From Annulohypoxylon bovei var. microspora (Eukaryota; Ascomycota; Sordariomycetes; Xylariales; Hypoxylaceae): a stretch of 64,000 nt of DNA. Shown here piece after piece: positions 45,393 through 57,673 of this stretch; position 1 is the stretch's first letter; each line of letters opens with the position of its first letter. The position numbers and the translations under genes were made by a program. Under the pieces are notes generated by a model. The model saw only the letters and a list, made by a program, of their open reading frames with translations. It ran no database searches and had not been told where the DNA came from. The stretch covers positions 62,001 to 126,000 of the forward strand of contig MU405314.1 in the NCBI GenBank assembly GCA_022836615.1, given 5' to 3'.

Positions 45393-45503
45393 TATCCCCT
45401 CATTTGTTTACCTAAGTAAATTTCACATGCCATAGGTCGCGATAAATGCCAATTACGTAATGAGGGGATACGGGCGCATACTCCATTTATTTTGACGCTA
45501 TTC
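45393..45503. repeat. Dispersed short repeat, copy 4 (hairpin form)
   Basis: TATCCCCTCATT at 45393-45404 is matched by its reverse complement AATGAGGGGATA at 45459-45470, so this 78-bp segment has inverted ends. A tail related to the other copies (CGCATACTCCATTTATTTTG then ACGCTATTC) follows at about 45475-45503. Confidence 0.5.
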
Positions 45504-46158
45504 TCCGCTGATTAGCACAATCAATCTGGACTGTCTGGATCACATTCGCGAACTTCCTGATCAGGGTTTTTACATATACTAGAGATGTGAAGTTGGAACT
45601 GCATTGCTAATAGAGAGGCGAACTGCCAGAAATTCGGCGCGTTGCAACCCTTCGTGACTTCGGCGATCACCACCGTCGGACAGCAACCCGGTAGGTAATT
45701 AGCCAGGCATCTTATGAGAGCCAACTGCCCAGTGTTCGAGAACCATAGGATCTTTTAAAACCTACGATACCCCGTCGCTACCTTATAAATTACATATAAT
45801 TTTTTTTCACTCCTATGCAATATCTTTTAAACCTTACTGCCCTATGTATAATAAATTAAGTACCTAAGTACTTGCTGTTTTGGGAATGCTCACAGCCCTT
45901 TTAACCAATCAGAATTGAATTGCTTATACTTGCAGCTTGGCGCTAAGGAAATAAGTATATTTTGTTATATTAGTACTAATAGGTACTCATCATGCACGGA
46001 TTGAAATAGAGAAACCAATACAGTTCGAAGCCATTCATGTCTAGACTGAGCGCCTTCGAACTTCGCCAATGAGAAAAAAACGTAGGAGGATTTTTCTATG
46101 CCGATTGAAGCGCGGGTTGAGGAACCTTAGTGTAGCGGACCTCCAACAAATATCTTAC

Positions 46159-46198
46159 TAACCCTATCCCTATCCCTAACCCTATCCCTATCCCTAAC
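46159..46198. repeat. Degenerate telomere-like tract
   Basis: A 40-bp run mixing CCCTAA and CCCTAT units, for example TAACCCTATCCCTATCCC. It is the longest of three telomere-like tracts in the window. A GC-richer anonymous patch follows (46250-46620), in which the 82-residue frame at 46368-46616 shows no known domain. Confidence 0.65.
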
Positions 46199-48022
46199 GA
46201 TGGTCGTACCTTTTAGCGATCACAAGCAGCCCATCATAACCAGCCTACGCCACATCCTCGACCTCCGCCTCCGCCTGCCACGGAAATCCCAGCGGCAAGT
46301 CGGCTAGCCTGATGAGCTTGTCACGTCCTCTCCTTCAAGGGGGGTCACATCGTGGTGGCACGTCGCATTGAGGTGCTATTATCACGATACAAACCTAGCA
46401 GATGGAGAAACAACTATGTTGTTACGCAAGGAGCTCCAACCCCTTGTGCCTACGGAATGCGGTATACATATACAGTATGCCCTTTGTCTGCTCTGTTCCA
46501 GGACTAACCCCAATGGTCCCCTAAGGGCTGAGCCCCCATCCTGCTGGGTCCCTGGTCCAGACCTCAAGGCCATCCTCCCAAGGGGCGAGGCGTGGCAAGG
46601 CAGAGAAGACCTCTGACACACTACGAGTTTCAGCGACGGTCGTGATATAGAATTTCGACTCAGCACGTTAGACGTCTAGGCGGGTATTTCTTTTCAACTG
46701 CTCATATAAGTTATCGTAGGAATCAAAATGTGCATGTAGCATTATGGATTTGGTGTAATAAGAAGACTTAGCTTTCCCCTTCGCCCACAAGTACGACGAG
46801 TTAGTTACCTAGTCAGTCAAGTCATCATTCAAGCCCATACCGTAAGTCAGTGTTAACTCGAGCAAAGCTGGGTTACATTATACGATGACATCCTGTTTGA
46901 ATACCTTTCTAATAATTATTAGCAAGTCACCAATATACTTTGGAAGTTTCACACATCGTCCAACAGGTTAGTAGGTGAATGAGTCCTGGCATTCTTAACA
47001 TGTGTAGTGGCTAAGTACTTGAAATTATTTGGTAACGAGCTACCTGATTTTCCTAAGCCCAGAAGACATTGCATATATTAGGCGGGATCCAACGAACTAG
47101 TTAATTAGTAGAGAAATATGCAATAGTTTAGGGGGAGGTAACAGGAGTTGGTTGCTAGAGGCGACATTTGATGAGTGGCTACCTTAACTTGCCTGAGATG
47201 ACCATGTCCTAGTTGCCAGATCTACAAGTACCAAAGGAACATTCTTAGAGGATTTGACCCCAAAACAAGGATTTTAGTTAGAATTCTCAGGTTTTAGAAC
47301 CCGGTTAGGTTAAGCATTGATTTGGTTGTAAAATTACGAAGTCAAAGTTGAAACGAGGCCTAACATTGCACCCATAAGAGTTCTCTAAGAAGTTCGCCTA
47401 CTCAGGTGTCTAGGTAGGTACCTACCTACGTTTATTGTCTTTAAGCTAGGAGTGGACCTTTAAGTTAAGTTGTCCTTAGCCAAATGACATATATCCTACG
47501 ATAGGGGTTATGACCCCTTTCAGATAAAAATGTACCTTAGGTATCCAAGTAAGGGGTATTGCTAACGATAACCTCTCAATTTATGGTCAACATTGTTAAT
47601 GTATTAAAGGTTTTACCACAATATTAATCATGCATGATTTCTAAAATTAAGAACGAAATTTGGAATAACATTCCACACGCATATATTACGCCAGTTAAGA
47701 TGTGACACCAGAATGGATCAAACCCACCTTTCAAACACGAATTATATCATTTTCGATGGGTTTCAATATGACAAATACACGTTAACTCCACCATCGTTAT
47801 CTAGTGATCCCGCCAGAGTTAAACGACCAGGCTAATCAGACGGTCTTGTGTTTATTTAGAGCGGGTGAAGGCTCCGACTGAATGTACCCGAACGGATAGT
47901 ATCATCCGCATTAAATGTCAACGGAGACATTTAAAAACACCATGAGACGCGAAAACGAGGATTAGCTGACTACATGTTACGAAGGTATTTATGAATAGAT
48001 ATTGGAATATTACTTTGTTTTA

Positions 48023-48854
48023 AGTTGATCCACCAGTATGCGAACATACCGAGTGCGGGCCACCGATTTCCCATACAAAATCGCCAAAACACGATATTCA
48101 TAACTTAATAAATAAAATAGCTACAAATAAAACGTTTACGTATTTGAACAGTTTATTATAAATTATAATAATATAAAAAGTCTTAGAAATTTTAAAAAAT
48201 CGTACGTATTTTTAATTAATTGTTGAAATCGCAAGGTTTCGTTTTATATAGAAAACACATACAAAATACTACGTTCACTTTTAAAATTCATAACTTGACA
48301 AATAACGAATGTATATTTTTAATGCAAATGAAATTAAAATACGCCTGCTTTAAGGTTTATAATGTATAATTCTCTTACGTATAAGTAATTTATTAAATTA
48401 AGTATTAAGAAATGTAAATTTCGGGGGAAATTTTTCCATATAAAAATGAACCCAAAAATCTATAACTATTTTTATTTAAATGGAAAAATTATTTTATTAT
48501 TTGAAAGTTTTACATATTATACATAACATGGAATATTATTTTATAAAAATAGAAATAAAATTAAAAATGCATTGGTTATTTAATTATAAATTTTAAAAAT
48601 GAACGTGATATTTTGTATATGTTTCCCATATAAAACGAAACCTTGCGATTTCAACAATTAATTAAAAATACGTACGATTTTTTAAAATTTCTAAGACTTT
48701 TTATATTATTATAATTTATAATAAACTGTTCAAATACGTAAACGTTTTATTTGTAGCTATTTTATTTATTAAGTTATGAATATCGTGTTTTGGCGATTTT
48801 GTATGGGAAATCGGTGGCCCGCACTCGGTATGTTCGCATACTGGTGGATCAACT
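48023..48854. mobile_element. 832-bp foldback element with 227-bp perfect inverted arms
   Basis: The arm 48023-48249 is, by eye, exactly the reverse complement of 48628-48854. TA lies directly outside both ends (48021-48022 and 48855-48856). The termini begin AGTTGATCCACC, sharing 11 of 12 bases with the right end of the pogo/Fot1-like element in the amidase (AGTCGATCCACC), so it is probably a non-autonomous relative. Inside the perfect arms, pairing continues for about 60 bp with mismatches mostly of the CpA-to-TpA type (for example CACATAC against CATATAC). The centre is AT-rich and non-coding. There is no transposase. Confidence 0.88.
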
Positions 48855-51800
48855 TACGTCTGTGAAACTGACATAGAGGGCCATTACATAAGTATTTACC
48901 TAAGAAGATAATTATTCAAGGCTGGTTACGAATAAGAGAATTAACTAGAGTTAGCGGAATCGGAAAAGTTCCATCAGCCGTTGAATATTGACTGGTTCCA
49001 TTGCCCCGTATGTCGTTTTCGGCACGATTACAGCTCTGTGCCGTATGCAACCGTCGGTCTATCGACGATTATTGACAAGTGACCACCTCCAGCTCCCAGA
49101 ACGAGTAAGCAGGTGAGGTGGCTGAGCTGATCCCGGCTGAGATCCTCGGTAGGTGAGCCGAACGACCCATACCGAGTCTATGGTATTCTACCTAGTTCAA
49201 TCTCATGGCTAGGTACGGCACGGTAGGTATCCTATCCTATGCGGTGTGGTACCTGACATCGGGCGGCTTATTTCCGCTTGTCCAACATCATGAGGTCCCC
49301 GAGAAGATTAGGTACAACCAACTCGAGGTTGGCAATATACACACTTACATCCGCACGACTGCGGAGTATGGTTTCGCAAGATCTTGAGGCTGAGCCTGAA
49401 ATTCTACCACAGGCACGAGGTAGTCGATAGAACGCGTGGTAACATCCGGCGCTCGAACTATCTCTTCAAGCTCTCCCAGCCATTGGAAGTGGCTCTTCGG
49501 CTACTTCAAACACGGAAGTAACGTTGCCCTCGGTCCTATCAACGACGCCCAAGATTCTAGAAGCCTGCCGCATCGTGAATTCGAAATAAAGTGCCAACAC
49601 AAAAATAGGACGAACACGACATCGAAGCATGCTGCGACTAGATGAGTCTGACGGGTGCTCGTTGTTACTCGTTGACGGCTTGTACAATATTCAAAAATCC
49701 GACTATTCTCGGCGTAAGCTTACGGGAAGATCGAAAAGGTTCGAATCATGGTAGCTGACTTGCAGACTGGAAGTCAGCACCTAACGGCACTGTTAGGTAA
49801 GACCTGGACCTAAACCTGAATTTACACATAACCTTGGCGGTGAAGGCTTAGGTGAATCACGACTCGTAGTAGTCTGATTCACGGTCCGCCTCGTAGGATC
49901 TATAAAAGCTATCAATTAGTTAGGCGAATTCGGATCATCGAATAGCACGACCCGACTGGATGAGGGGGTCTGGGGAGTCGCGTGGCAGGCGTAGCAGGTT
50001 CAGAAAGGGGCAGGGGCCAAAACGCCGAAGCCAGGTGCCCGGATTTTAGTGACGATTTTGTGTAATCGAATCCAATTTTGGTGTGACGTAGGTAGGTATG
50101 TTATTGGGTATTGTATACGATACCTAACTTACGATCGATCTTGAGTCAGCCACACTCGCTTTCAATATCTTACTAGCTGCAGTCTAACCGTACAAACTTG
50201 TCTTGTACGAATACTTCAAATCTCATAAGCTATATCGGAGATATAGAAAGGTAGAAATACATACTTGTTGTTGTTATTGTTGCTATTTTGTTAGTTTACT
50301 GGGTCAAAGATCATTTTAACCGTGTTGAATGTGCAAAAGCCCTTGCATGATATTTGACAAATAGAGCAGAAGCGTGAATGCGAAATGGAGATTGGTTAGA
50401 TCGGATCTTACGATACTTACTTTTAGGCAGGTATGAATGATATGTATACCATAGCGTTACTTCCGGAGTTAGAAGGTGCCCCGAACACCGGAGCCGAGAA
50501 TGACAACTTCCCATGGGGCACAACCGGAATGACAAGGACCCCACCTGCCCACCCGCAGCCACGTAGCACCCGGCGACAAAAGGAATGGAAGCTGCAGCTC
50601 TAATTGCTTCTTCGATTCGTCGCTTCTTGGATCCTGCGCTCGGTACCTAAACTTGGTATCACCTCGTACATGGCGTCAACAATATGAGATGAAAGGGTAC
50701 TGAGGTCATCAAAAAGGGTAGAGAGACCAAGACTGTGGAAGACAATAATTAATCTCGACAGGGCTGATCCGGACGCCTAGTTTCTGACTGAAACGGTCGA
50801 GCACGACGCCTCAGATGGTCACGAGCGCATGCGCTTGTTCTTGCTCGTGTATGAGATGACTAAAGGGTGTCTGCTGCGGCGTAGGCCGGTTACACGGGAG
50901 GAGTAATAACATTAAGTATGGCTTGTATTACGGAACAAGTGCTTGGATCGACTCAACTATTGGTGCCATGACGACCGGCGAGTTCGGGCATCGAGGGTTG
51001 CACAAAAGGATTCCGTTGAATCGTTGAGAATGGAGAATGCGAAGACAGGAACGGACGAACCCTTGCATAGCTGAGTTGGAGAAAATTAAGAGAAATCGCA
51101 TACTGAAAATAGAGCTTCCTGACCTTAGATGAGAAAACGAGAGAAAAACGAATGATCAGGAAGTAAAAATATCATTTTAGAGTTGACACACTAATCATAA
51201 GACAGGTCGATATAGGTAGCCCATCATTATCCCACGTTCGTTACACAAAGAGGAGAAGTCGGTGGAGAAATTGTTAACGTACCCTTGGCGAGGTGGCATC
51301 AGACAGCCGCGGAATTATGCCGAATCCTGCGTCGCGTGGGAAGTTTGTGTAACATGATATGGAGAGAGAGAGGGAAGGCGATAAGAGAGGGATTAGCGAG
51401 CCGCCGAATGAGAGTGCGAAAGCGACCCAGATAGAAGCAGCCCCCTCGGTAATCCCTTCGGTTCCGACGCAACACGTAGTCTGGAGAGAGAGAGAGAGCC
51501 CTAGGTGTCGGCAGAGTCGGTACCACATTATTGTACAACCTTCATAGCGCCTAACATGCGCCTAGGTAACCAATTCAGCGCTAGATCCCCCTTGAGATCC
51601 TTCGTCTGATTATAAACAATTAACTAGCTCGCGAGTTCGCGTCTATCGCTCCCGAGCTGGCCACAGGAGTCTTCTGGGTTTCTGGGGAGCGCCCTCGGGA
51701 CCGGAGGCTGACATCCCTCCGAGTTACACACGCCAGATATCGTTGGTCTTGGTATGCCATCCGCTCGTCGTGTTCAATTATAGCACGGGCCATGAAACAT

Positions 51801-54800
51801 CCAGAGGCAGGGCATTGGTTGTTTTAAGGTTGTGGCTTGCCCTGAATGCAGAAGCTAAGACACAAAATCATATCAGATGTATTTTCGACGAGCGCGAAAG
51901 TCCTTTGCAGCTGTGGGACTGGTTAACGTACGGCTGCGCAGCAGTTACTCGGTAGAGCTTCTCGACCAGGGCGAGAAAGTTTCCGGCAGCTGTTCCGAGC
52001 TCGAGTTCTGATGATAAACGCCAATGGTCAGCGATTCTTTAGCGAGACATGGTGAGAAGAACGTTTCCGTAGGTGGCTTGACATTGGACCAAGCAGGATG
52101 GAGAACTTCATGGTCAGCCCCGGACTGTTCATTTGCCGGCCGGGGCTGATCCTCGAGGCTGCCTAACTAGCCCCCCCTTTCGATCGCTGTGGCGTCCTTC
52201 TCGCGCATTAACTTCTGACTCACGGAGTCCATCGTGATGGCCTAGTCTAGATCAATCAATCCCCAAGACTCTGTTATTTGGCTTGCACATCTCCGCAAGT
52301 CACGGCCAATTCGAAATACGCTCAAGCCATTTCCCCTCCTCTTTGAGGTCCGGCCGAGGAATTTAAACCGCTCGAGCTGCGCTTGTTTCCGCCGATCACG
52401 AGGGTCATGGAAGTCCTAGACATGATATCCACGTGTCTTTGGTTCGGACCGACCGCGTTTGCCTTCTGCGATTCAATTCTTCGTAATTTGGCTACTCACG
52501 TAGCGGTAAACGTCTTTCAGTCTTGAAACCTCTGTTCGGGTTGTGCTCTTTAAAGTTTCTCGCTAGTGAAGCGATAAAGTGAATAGGTTCATGTTAGACC
52601 TCAAGCTTCCGTCCGTAAATGGTGTGGGTTTAGGGGTGGATAAATTACAAACTCACTCCTTTCAATCACGACGATGAGCGATCGTAAGGCGCCACATACC
52701 CCCGTTGAAACCTGAAGCCTCTTCACCATACCCACTCCAATTTTAACGTCATGATATAATAGGTCATCTATATCGCGGGATGGATCTCCAAATACTTAGT
52801 CGGCGTGTGCCCCCGGACCAACTGGGCGTGCCGTAGGATGGATAAACGTTGCCGCCACGAATGCACGAAATCTCTCATCAGCTCGTGGCATGTTATTGAA
52901 TATGTACCGGCTGAGCACAATATACGACGTAGTAAGCCCGAATGTAAAGGTGAGAGGCTCCCCATCTAAGCAAATACTTTAGTGCAGCGGAAATCTAAGA
53001 GCCGGATGTACCTTATACTTATCTAATGCGCGTAGCGTAGATTTTCTGGCTGCCGAGCCTCCGATCGTGGTCCTAATGTTGAATCGATGGTAAGCTAATC
53101 GTTCCATGTCATGGTGCGAGCCCAGAATTGTCATGTTGGTCGAGATCTAAGGGCTTGGAGTGAAAACCATTAAGAAACCTGTTAATAGAATAGAGTAGCC
53201 GCGGCGAGATTGCACAAGATGACGCTAACGGAATTATAATGAACGTAACGTTCAACGAGCTCATGGCTTGGAAACCATAGGTAGCTGTCGACATCCAACT
53301 GAGACACCATGTATTAATTGTTACCATGAGAACCGCTAGGCGTGTGGTGAGAGCTTCCCCGCCAAGTAAGCTACAGGAGTCGACCTAGGAATCAGACTCT
53401 ATGTAGATCACTCTACGTAGCCATTAGAAGGACCCAACGCCCTTCTAGTCTAGACTAGTCCTATGCAGCGATCTGCAGTGAGTTTAGATGAGTAATCACG
53501 GCGTCGGGAGGCAAAGGCCCGCGGCTGTGGTTACGACGACTTAAGCCCTAGGAGAATTACGCCCGACTAATCTCAAGACTACGTTTTGATGGCGTCGCTG
53601 ACAGTTCTGGCGGATGTTAGCGAAGGTTCTCCTGCTGCCTTGAGAAGGTTCTTCGCGTTCTTCGCGTCCGCCATACCGTTGGAACAAGCCATCGCCGAGC
53701 TTGATGCCACGTGCAGCAGGTGGTGTAACCGGACACGATGGTGATGTCGATCGAGACGTGTGGGTGGCACAGACGGCATGGCCATGGCGTCTGCAGTACA
53801 AACCCCTGTGGCCTCGGGAGATCCACATATCCCGGTTCCTGGTCATAGCTTCTGATATGCTTGGTCTGCGATGTTGACGGCAGGGTACGTCTGCGAGGTT
53901 GATCATAGCTCCACGTCTGATGTTGAAACAGGCGCCACGAGCTCGCGTGCTAGGACTAGAGGTCTATGTTTCAAAATATTTTTGGAAACTTGGTAGATCG
54001 CCAAGCTTTAATTCGACCCATCAATATCCGGCTAGATGCTCCATGAAGAGAGCCTCTGAAGATAGTCCCCTGTCTTTCAGCCGGAGAATAAAAATAACAT
54101 CCGGGGTAAGTGAACAGTTACTACGGACGAGCGTAACGAATCCATAGGTTCCACGCATACTTGATAGCGAAGTTATCAGGTACGGCGACTCTTCAAATCC
54201 CGAAGTAGCAGTGATAGTATAAATCGATGCTCGAGTTAGAGACTATTGGTGCTTGCGCAGTAACAAGCTCTCGAAGCAAACAACGAAGGTGAGAACTGGG
54301 CGCAAACAGCTTGATCCAATTCGCGGTTGTAGGTTGTACAATATCGCAATTTGTAGCTTCATCTTAGGTTGTCGAATCAAGCTTCGAAATAGTTAGATAG
54401 TCTAGTAGTAGCACACCAAGACCAATGCACTTCCCGGGGTCCACCAAACCCGCCATTTCGTTCTCGGATCCGTCTAGTAGCGCATATCCATACGGATGCG
54501 TATGTACTAGGTACATCGATGGACGCGGTGGCAGTTTCTCGGTTCTATCCCCCCTGTCTACACAGCCCTACAGGGCGTCGAGCAGCGTGCAGAACTCCAA
54601 TCCATGGAGTCAGCGATGTGGCCTGCAAGTCTGACCCTCCCCACTCTCCCAGACGCTTAACCACGATCATACTTCGTGCTACCCCAGACGCCAGACGAGG
54701 TACCCTAGCCAATCCAAGGGACGAATAATATTCCGCACGGCAGGATTGTAGGTACCGCTGACAATGAGAATGTTAAAAGATACCGGTTCCTTACCTACCT

Positions 54801-55317
54801 AGATTCGGTTTCATTTTGTCACGTACTCGTCATGCTAATAATTTCCTACGAGCGTGGGAGTAGAAGTACATCCTGCAGCCATCTACCAGGACCTTGGCGA
54901 TCTTGGGAGAGACAACCCCTTGGTGTTACTATACTTGTCTCTTCCTGTCAATAATGATTTCTTCCGCGTGATATATATAGAGGCAGCTATAGGTGCAGCT
55001 TGGATGCATGGATCATTCGTAGAAATCGGGTCGAAGCCGTATCGTGCAAGATATCCAGTATAGTTACTCGTCTTGAAATACGCATACACATTTCCATCTT
55101 CGAATGATCGAATTCTTTATATACCACGGAGCCTACCTCGAGTCCTATCTTCGAGATCGAGTCATCATAGAAGACGTGCTGTGCAGGGTTTATTATAATC
55201 ATATCCATCCGATAGGTCAGTCGTCGTAATTTCAGCGGTTGAGATCAGGTACGTATGTATAATGCGATTTGACAATACCCAGATAGCTCACATATTTCGC
55301 AGACTCGAGTATTCGAA

Positions 55318-57073
55318 ATGGTCGGCGTCCCAGGAAAATACAAAGGGTGCAATACCTGTCGAGCTAGGCGAGTCGCGTGCGACAACGGGAGACCGTTCTG
55401 CAAGAAGTGCACGGATTATGGTCGCGAATGCGGTGGATACGAAAGGGAGGTTAGTAGTTGAAGTTTTAGGTCCAAGGAGTAGTTTACTCCTAAAAAGAAA
55501 AGACGTCGCTGTCAGCTTTCCCTACCCTATCCGCGGATATACATTTCTGGTGTTCTTTTATTTCTCCCTTAAAATTAAAGGATCGAATGATAACTGATAG
55601 TTGAACGTGAATCAGACCGTTTTCATCGTCGGCACTCCAGACGATAAAGGGAGATGTTCGTCTCATCCGCCGCGGAATCAGCATGGCAGCAAGAAAGTTA
55701 AGATTAGCGAGACTCGACAACCAGAGAAGCTACATTTCGTAGCTACGGAGCCGTGGCAACCAGCATGGGTTGACTTTATATCCTTGTCGTCCGCCGCCGG
55801 ATCACATCGGGTCCGATTTGTCGCTCTCCAAACAGACCTCAGTCCTGCGATTAGACCCGGAAGTGGATCGTCACGAAAGAATGAAGTGACGCTATCTCTA
55901 AGTAGTTCTCGTGCTCTTGACGCGACTCCGACGTTCTCTCGCGAACCCTTCAGCTTGAAGACCCGTTGCCTCATTTACCTGCCACCGAAAAGTAATACCA
56001 GGCAAGCCACTACTAGCAGCTCGGAGGGGCTCTGCCTGTTTTTATACGAGGTACGTCGATAGTCATATTGTCCTCTTCGTTGCTGAACTAGGCCCCTAGC
56101 AAAATTCGTCGGCCGCTTATAGTAACGAGCCGCCCTGGAAAGATCCTGCCGCCCTAACCGACCGGATTCGCGAGCCGGGTCCCGCAGCATATCAATCTTT
56201 CCCAGAGCATCATTTCTTCGCTAGAGTTTATCGACCAAGTGCTGTAAGTATACGGCCAATGCTTACTTGTCCAGCGGCTAACGACTGAGATAGATCTGGG
56301 CGGCGTTGCTGAACCGACAGCCGACATTCCTCTGCTCGCCAGAATGGACAGTCGTTCCGTGGGAACGCCACCCTAGGACACCGCTCGACGACCTCCTCGA
56401 CATAGTTGTCCTCTTGCCGTCGATATTTTCGCGAGCGGACCGCATAACACCGTTAGAGGCGAGCGGATCTCGCCGTCTGAAAGCCAAAGACCTTCTAATC
56501 AGCTGTGCCAATATCGAGAGGCAATTTGATATCTGGTATAGCATGGTGCACCAGAGAGTAGACGAGTCGGGATCCCCGCTTTACTGGGTGGCGGATGCGA
56601 CAGCTAGCGGTGTTCATGCCCCCTTTTCGGACGCGTTCAATTTCCCATCACCACTAATAGGGTTAGTCCACGTCTACTATTGGGCGGTCCTTATAAGCTT
56701 CCACCAATGTACGAGTAGGCTCCTAGATGCCATCTTCGAATCCGGGAGTTCAGATTCTTCAGGTCCGAGCATGATGTGTGAGATACCGCTTGGCATAGAT
56801 CCCAGGAAATACCAGCCGGCTCAGATTAGACTCATCGCGGCAAACGTATGTCGAAGCTTAGACTTTACCCTCCAAACTACAGGACAGCCGGATCTCTTGG
56901 CCGCACCGTTCTATGTAGTAAGCGAGTTCTACAATGGAATCGGGCGGTTCGGAGAGGGCGATATAGAGCGCCAGTGGTGTGCAGGATTCAGAAGGAGACT
57001 AGACGCAAAGAGTCGCGAAGTGAGTTCATGGCTGCAAGAAAGAAAATGGGTTGAAACTAGGCAATTTGGATAG
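55318..57073 (+). CDS. Zn(II)2Cys6 fungal transcription factor
   Basis: Four exons: 55318-55449, 55616-56050, 56100-56243 and 56294-57073, giving 496 residues; all introns are GT-AG and phase 0. The DNA-binding cluster is at the very N-terminus: C11, C14, C21, C28, C31 and C38 (CNTCRARRVACDNGRPFCKK then C). The rest resembles the large group of fungal regulators with NEPPWKDPAAL, FPEHHFFARVYRPSA and LCSPEWTVVPWERHP motifs, followed by helical repeats to the C-terminus. It is expected to act in the nucleus on nearby or unlinked targets. No metabolic cluster adjoins it. Exon 1 and the joins rest on family resemblance, since the open frames alone start later. Confidence 0.87.
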
Positions 57074-57673
57074 ATACGATGCTATTAGCGAAGGACTTAA
57101 TTATGTATGTTGTAAATTATGATGTAATAGCTAGTAGGGATAGACTTGAAATTTTGGTAGATTTTAAAACATATATGGAACATAATGACTGCTACTTTGT
57201 TTTCCTAGCCGTCTTCGAGATAGAGGCATCTTGTATATTGTAGTTAGGTATATTGTAGGGTTCGTGGGTTTATTAAGTTCAGGAGAGATATCTCTACCGG
57301 AGTGATTAAACCAATTAAAATGAGAGGTCTATTCTCCGTACTGTTATGTAATCACTGTTATGTAATCACTTTTATGTAATCACTTTTATGTAATCACCTT
57401 TATGTAATCACTTTTATGTAATCACTTTTATGTAATCACTTTATCCCTGTCGTTATTACATAACACAACTGTGGCGGTGCTTGTGGCTGGAGCTCACAGA
57501 GAGCTCCGGAGCTTCGTAACTCTGGCAGCCTTGCGTACCAAGGTACCAACTTCGTACTTCAAACATCACCGAAATCCACGGCTCTTGTTGAGCTTCACTT
57601 TACCTCATAACTCACATTTCGAGACACCGCTTTCTAACTAATACGACCGATTTTACTCCTGCAATTTTCAATT
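57074..57673. other. Spacer with minisatellite and proteasome gene promoter
   Basis: Contains the 14-bp minisatellite (57342-57439) and then about 230 bp directly upstream of the proteasome gene, which probably holds its promoter. No gene seen. Confidence 0.5.
57342..57439. repeat. 14-bp minisatellite, seven units
   Basis: Seven consecutive units of TTTTATGTAATCAC, the first two with TG instead of TT at the start and the fifth with C at position one. Total 98 bp, exact register. Shortly after, TTACATAAC near 57455 is the inverse of the core. The units contain TTATGTAA, a palindrome-like word of the kind bound by bZIP proteins, but regulation is only a guess. Confidence 0.85.

Larger units (their letters stand above)
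42381..55317. other. 13-kb gene desert rich in repeats
   Basis: No credible intact gene. It contains a dispersed repeat (42747), an AT-rich repeat block (43900-44650), a possible coding remnant (44894-45235), a hairpin repeat (45393), a telomere-like tract (46159) and the foldback element (48023-48854), all listed separately. The part from 48855 to 55317 holds mostly unremarkable spacer, with GA-rich DNA at 51359-51500 and a GC-richer patch at 53541-53906. That patch has open frames in all three minus-strand frames and could be an old coding remnant, but I recognise none of them. Confidence 0.55.

Noticed and set aside
46368..46616. 82-codon frame after the telomere-like tract
   Set aside because: GC-richer patch with no recognised domain and no splice context; left as anonymous sequence.
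19682..57073. A complete secondary-metabolite gene cluster
   Set aside because: Tailoring-type genes are 3-20 kb apart, one is broken, and no core synthase is present.
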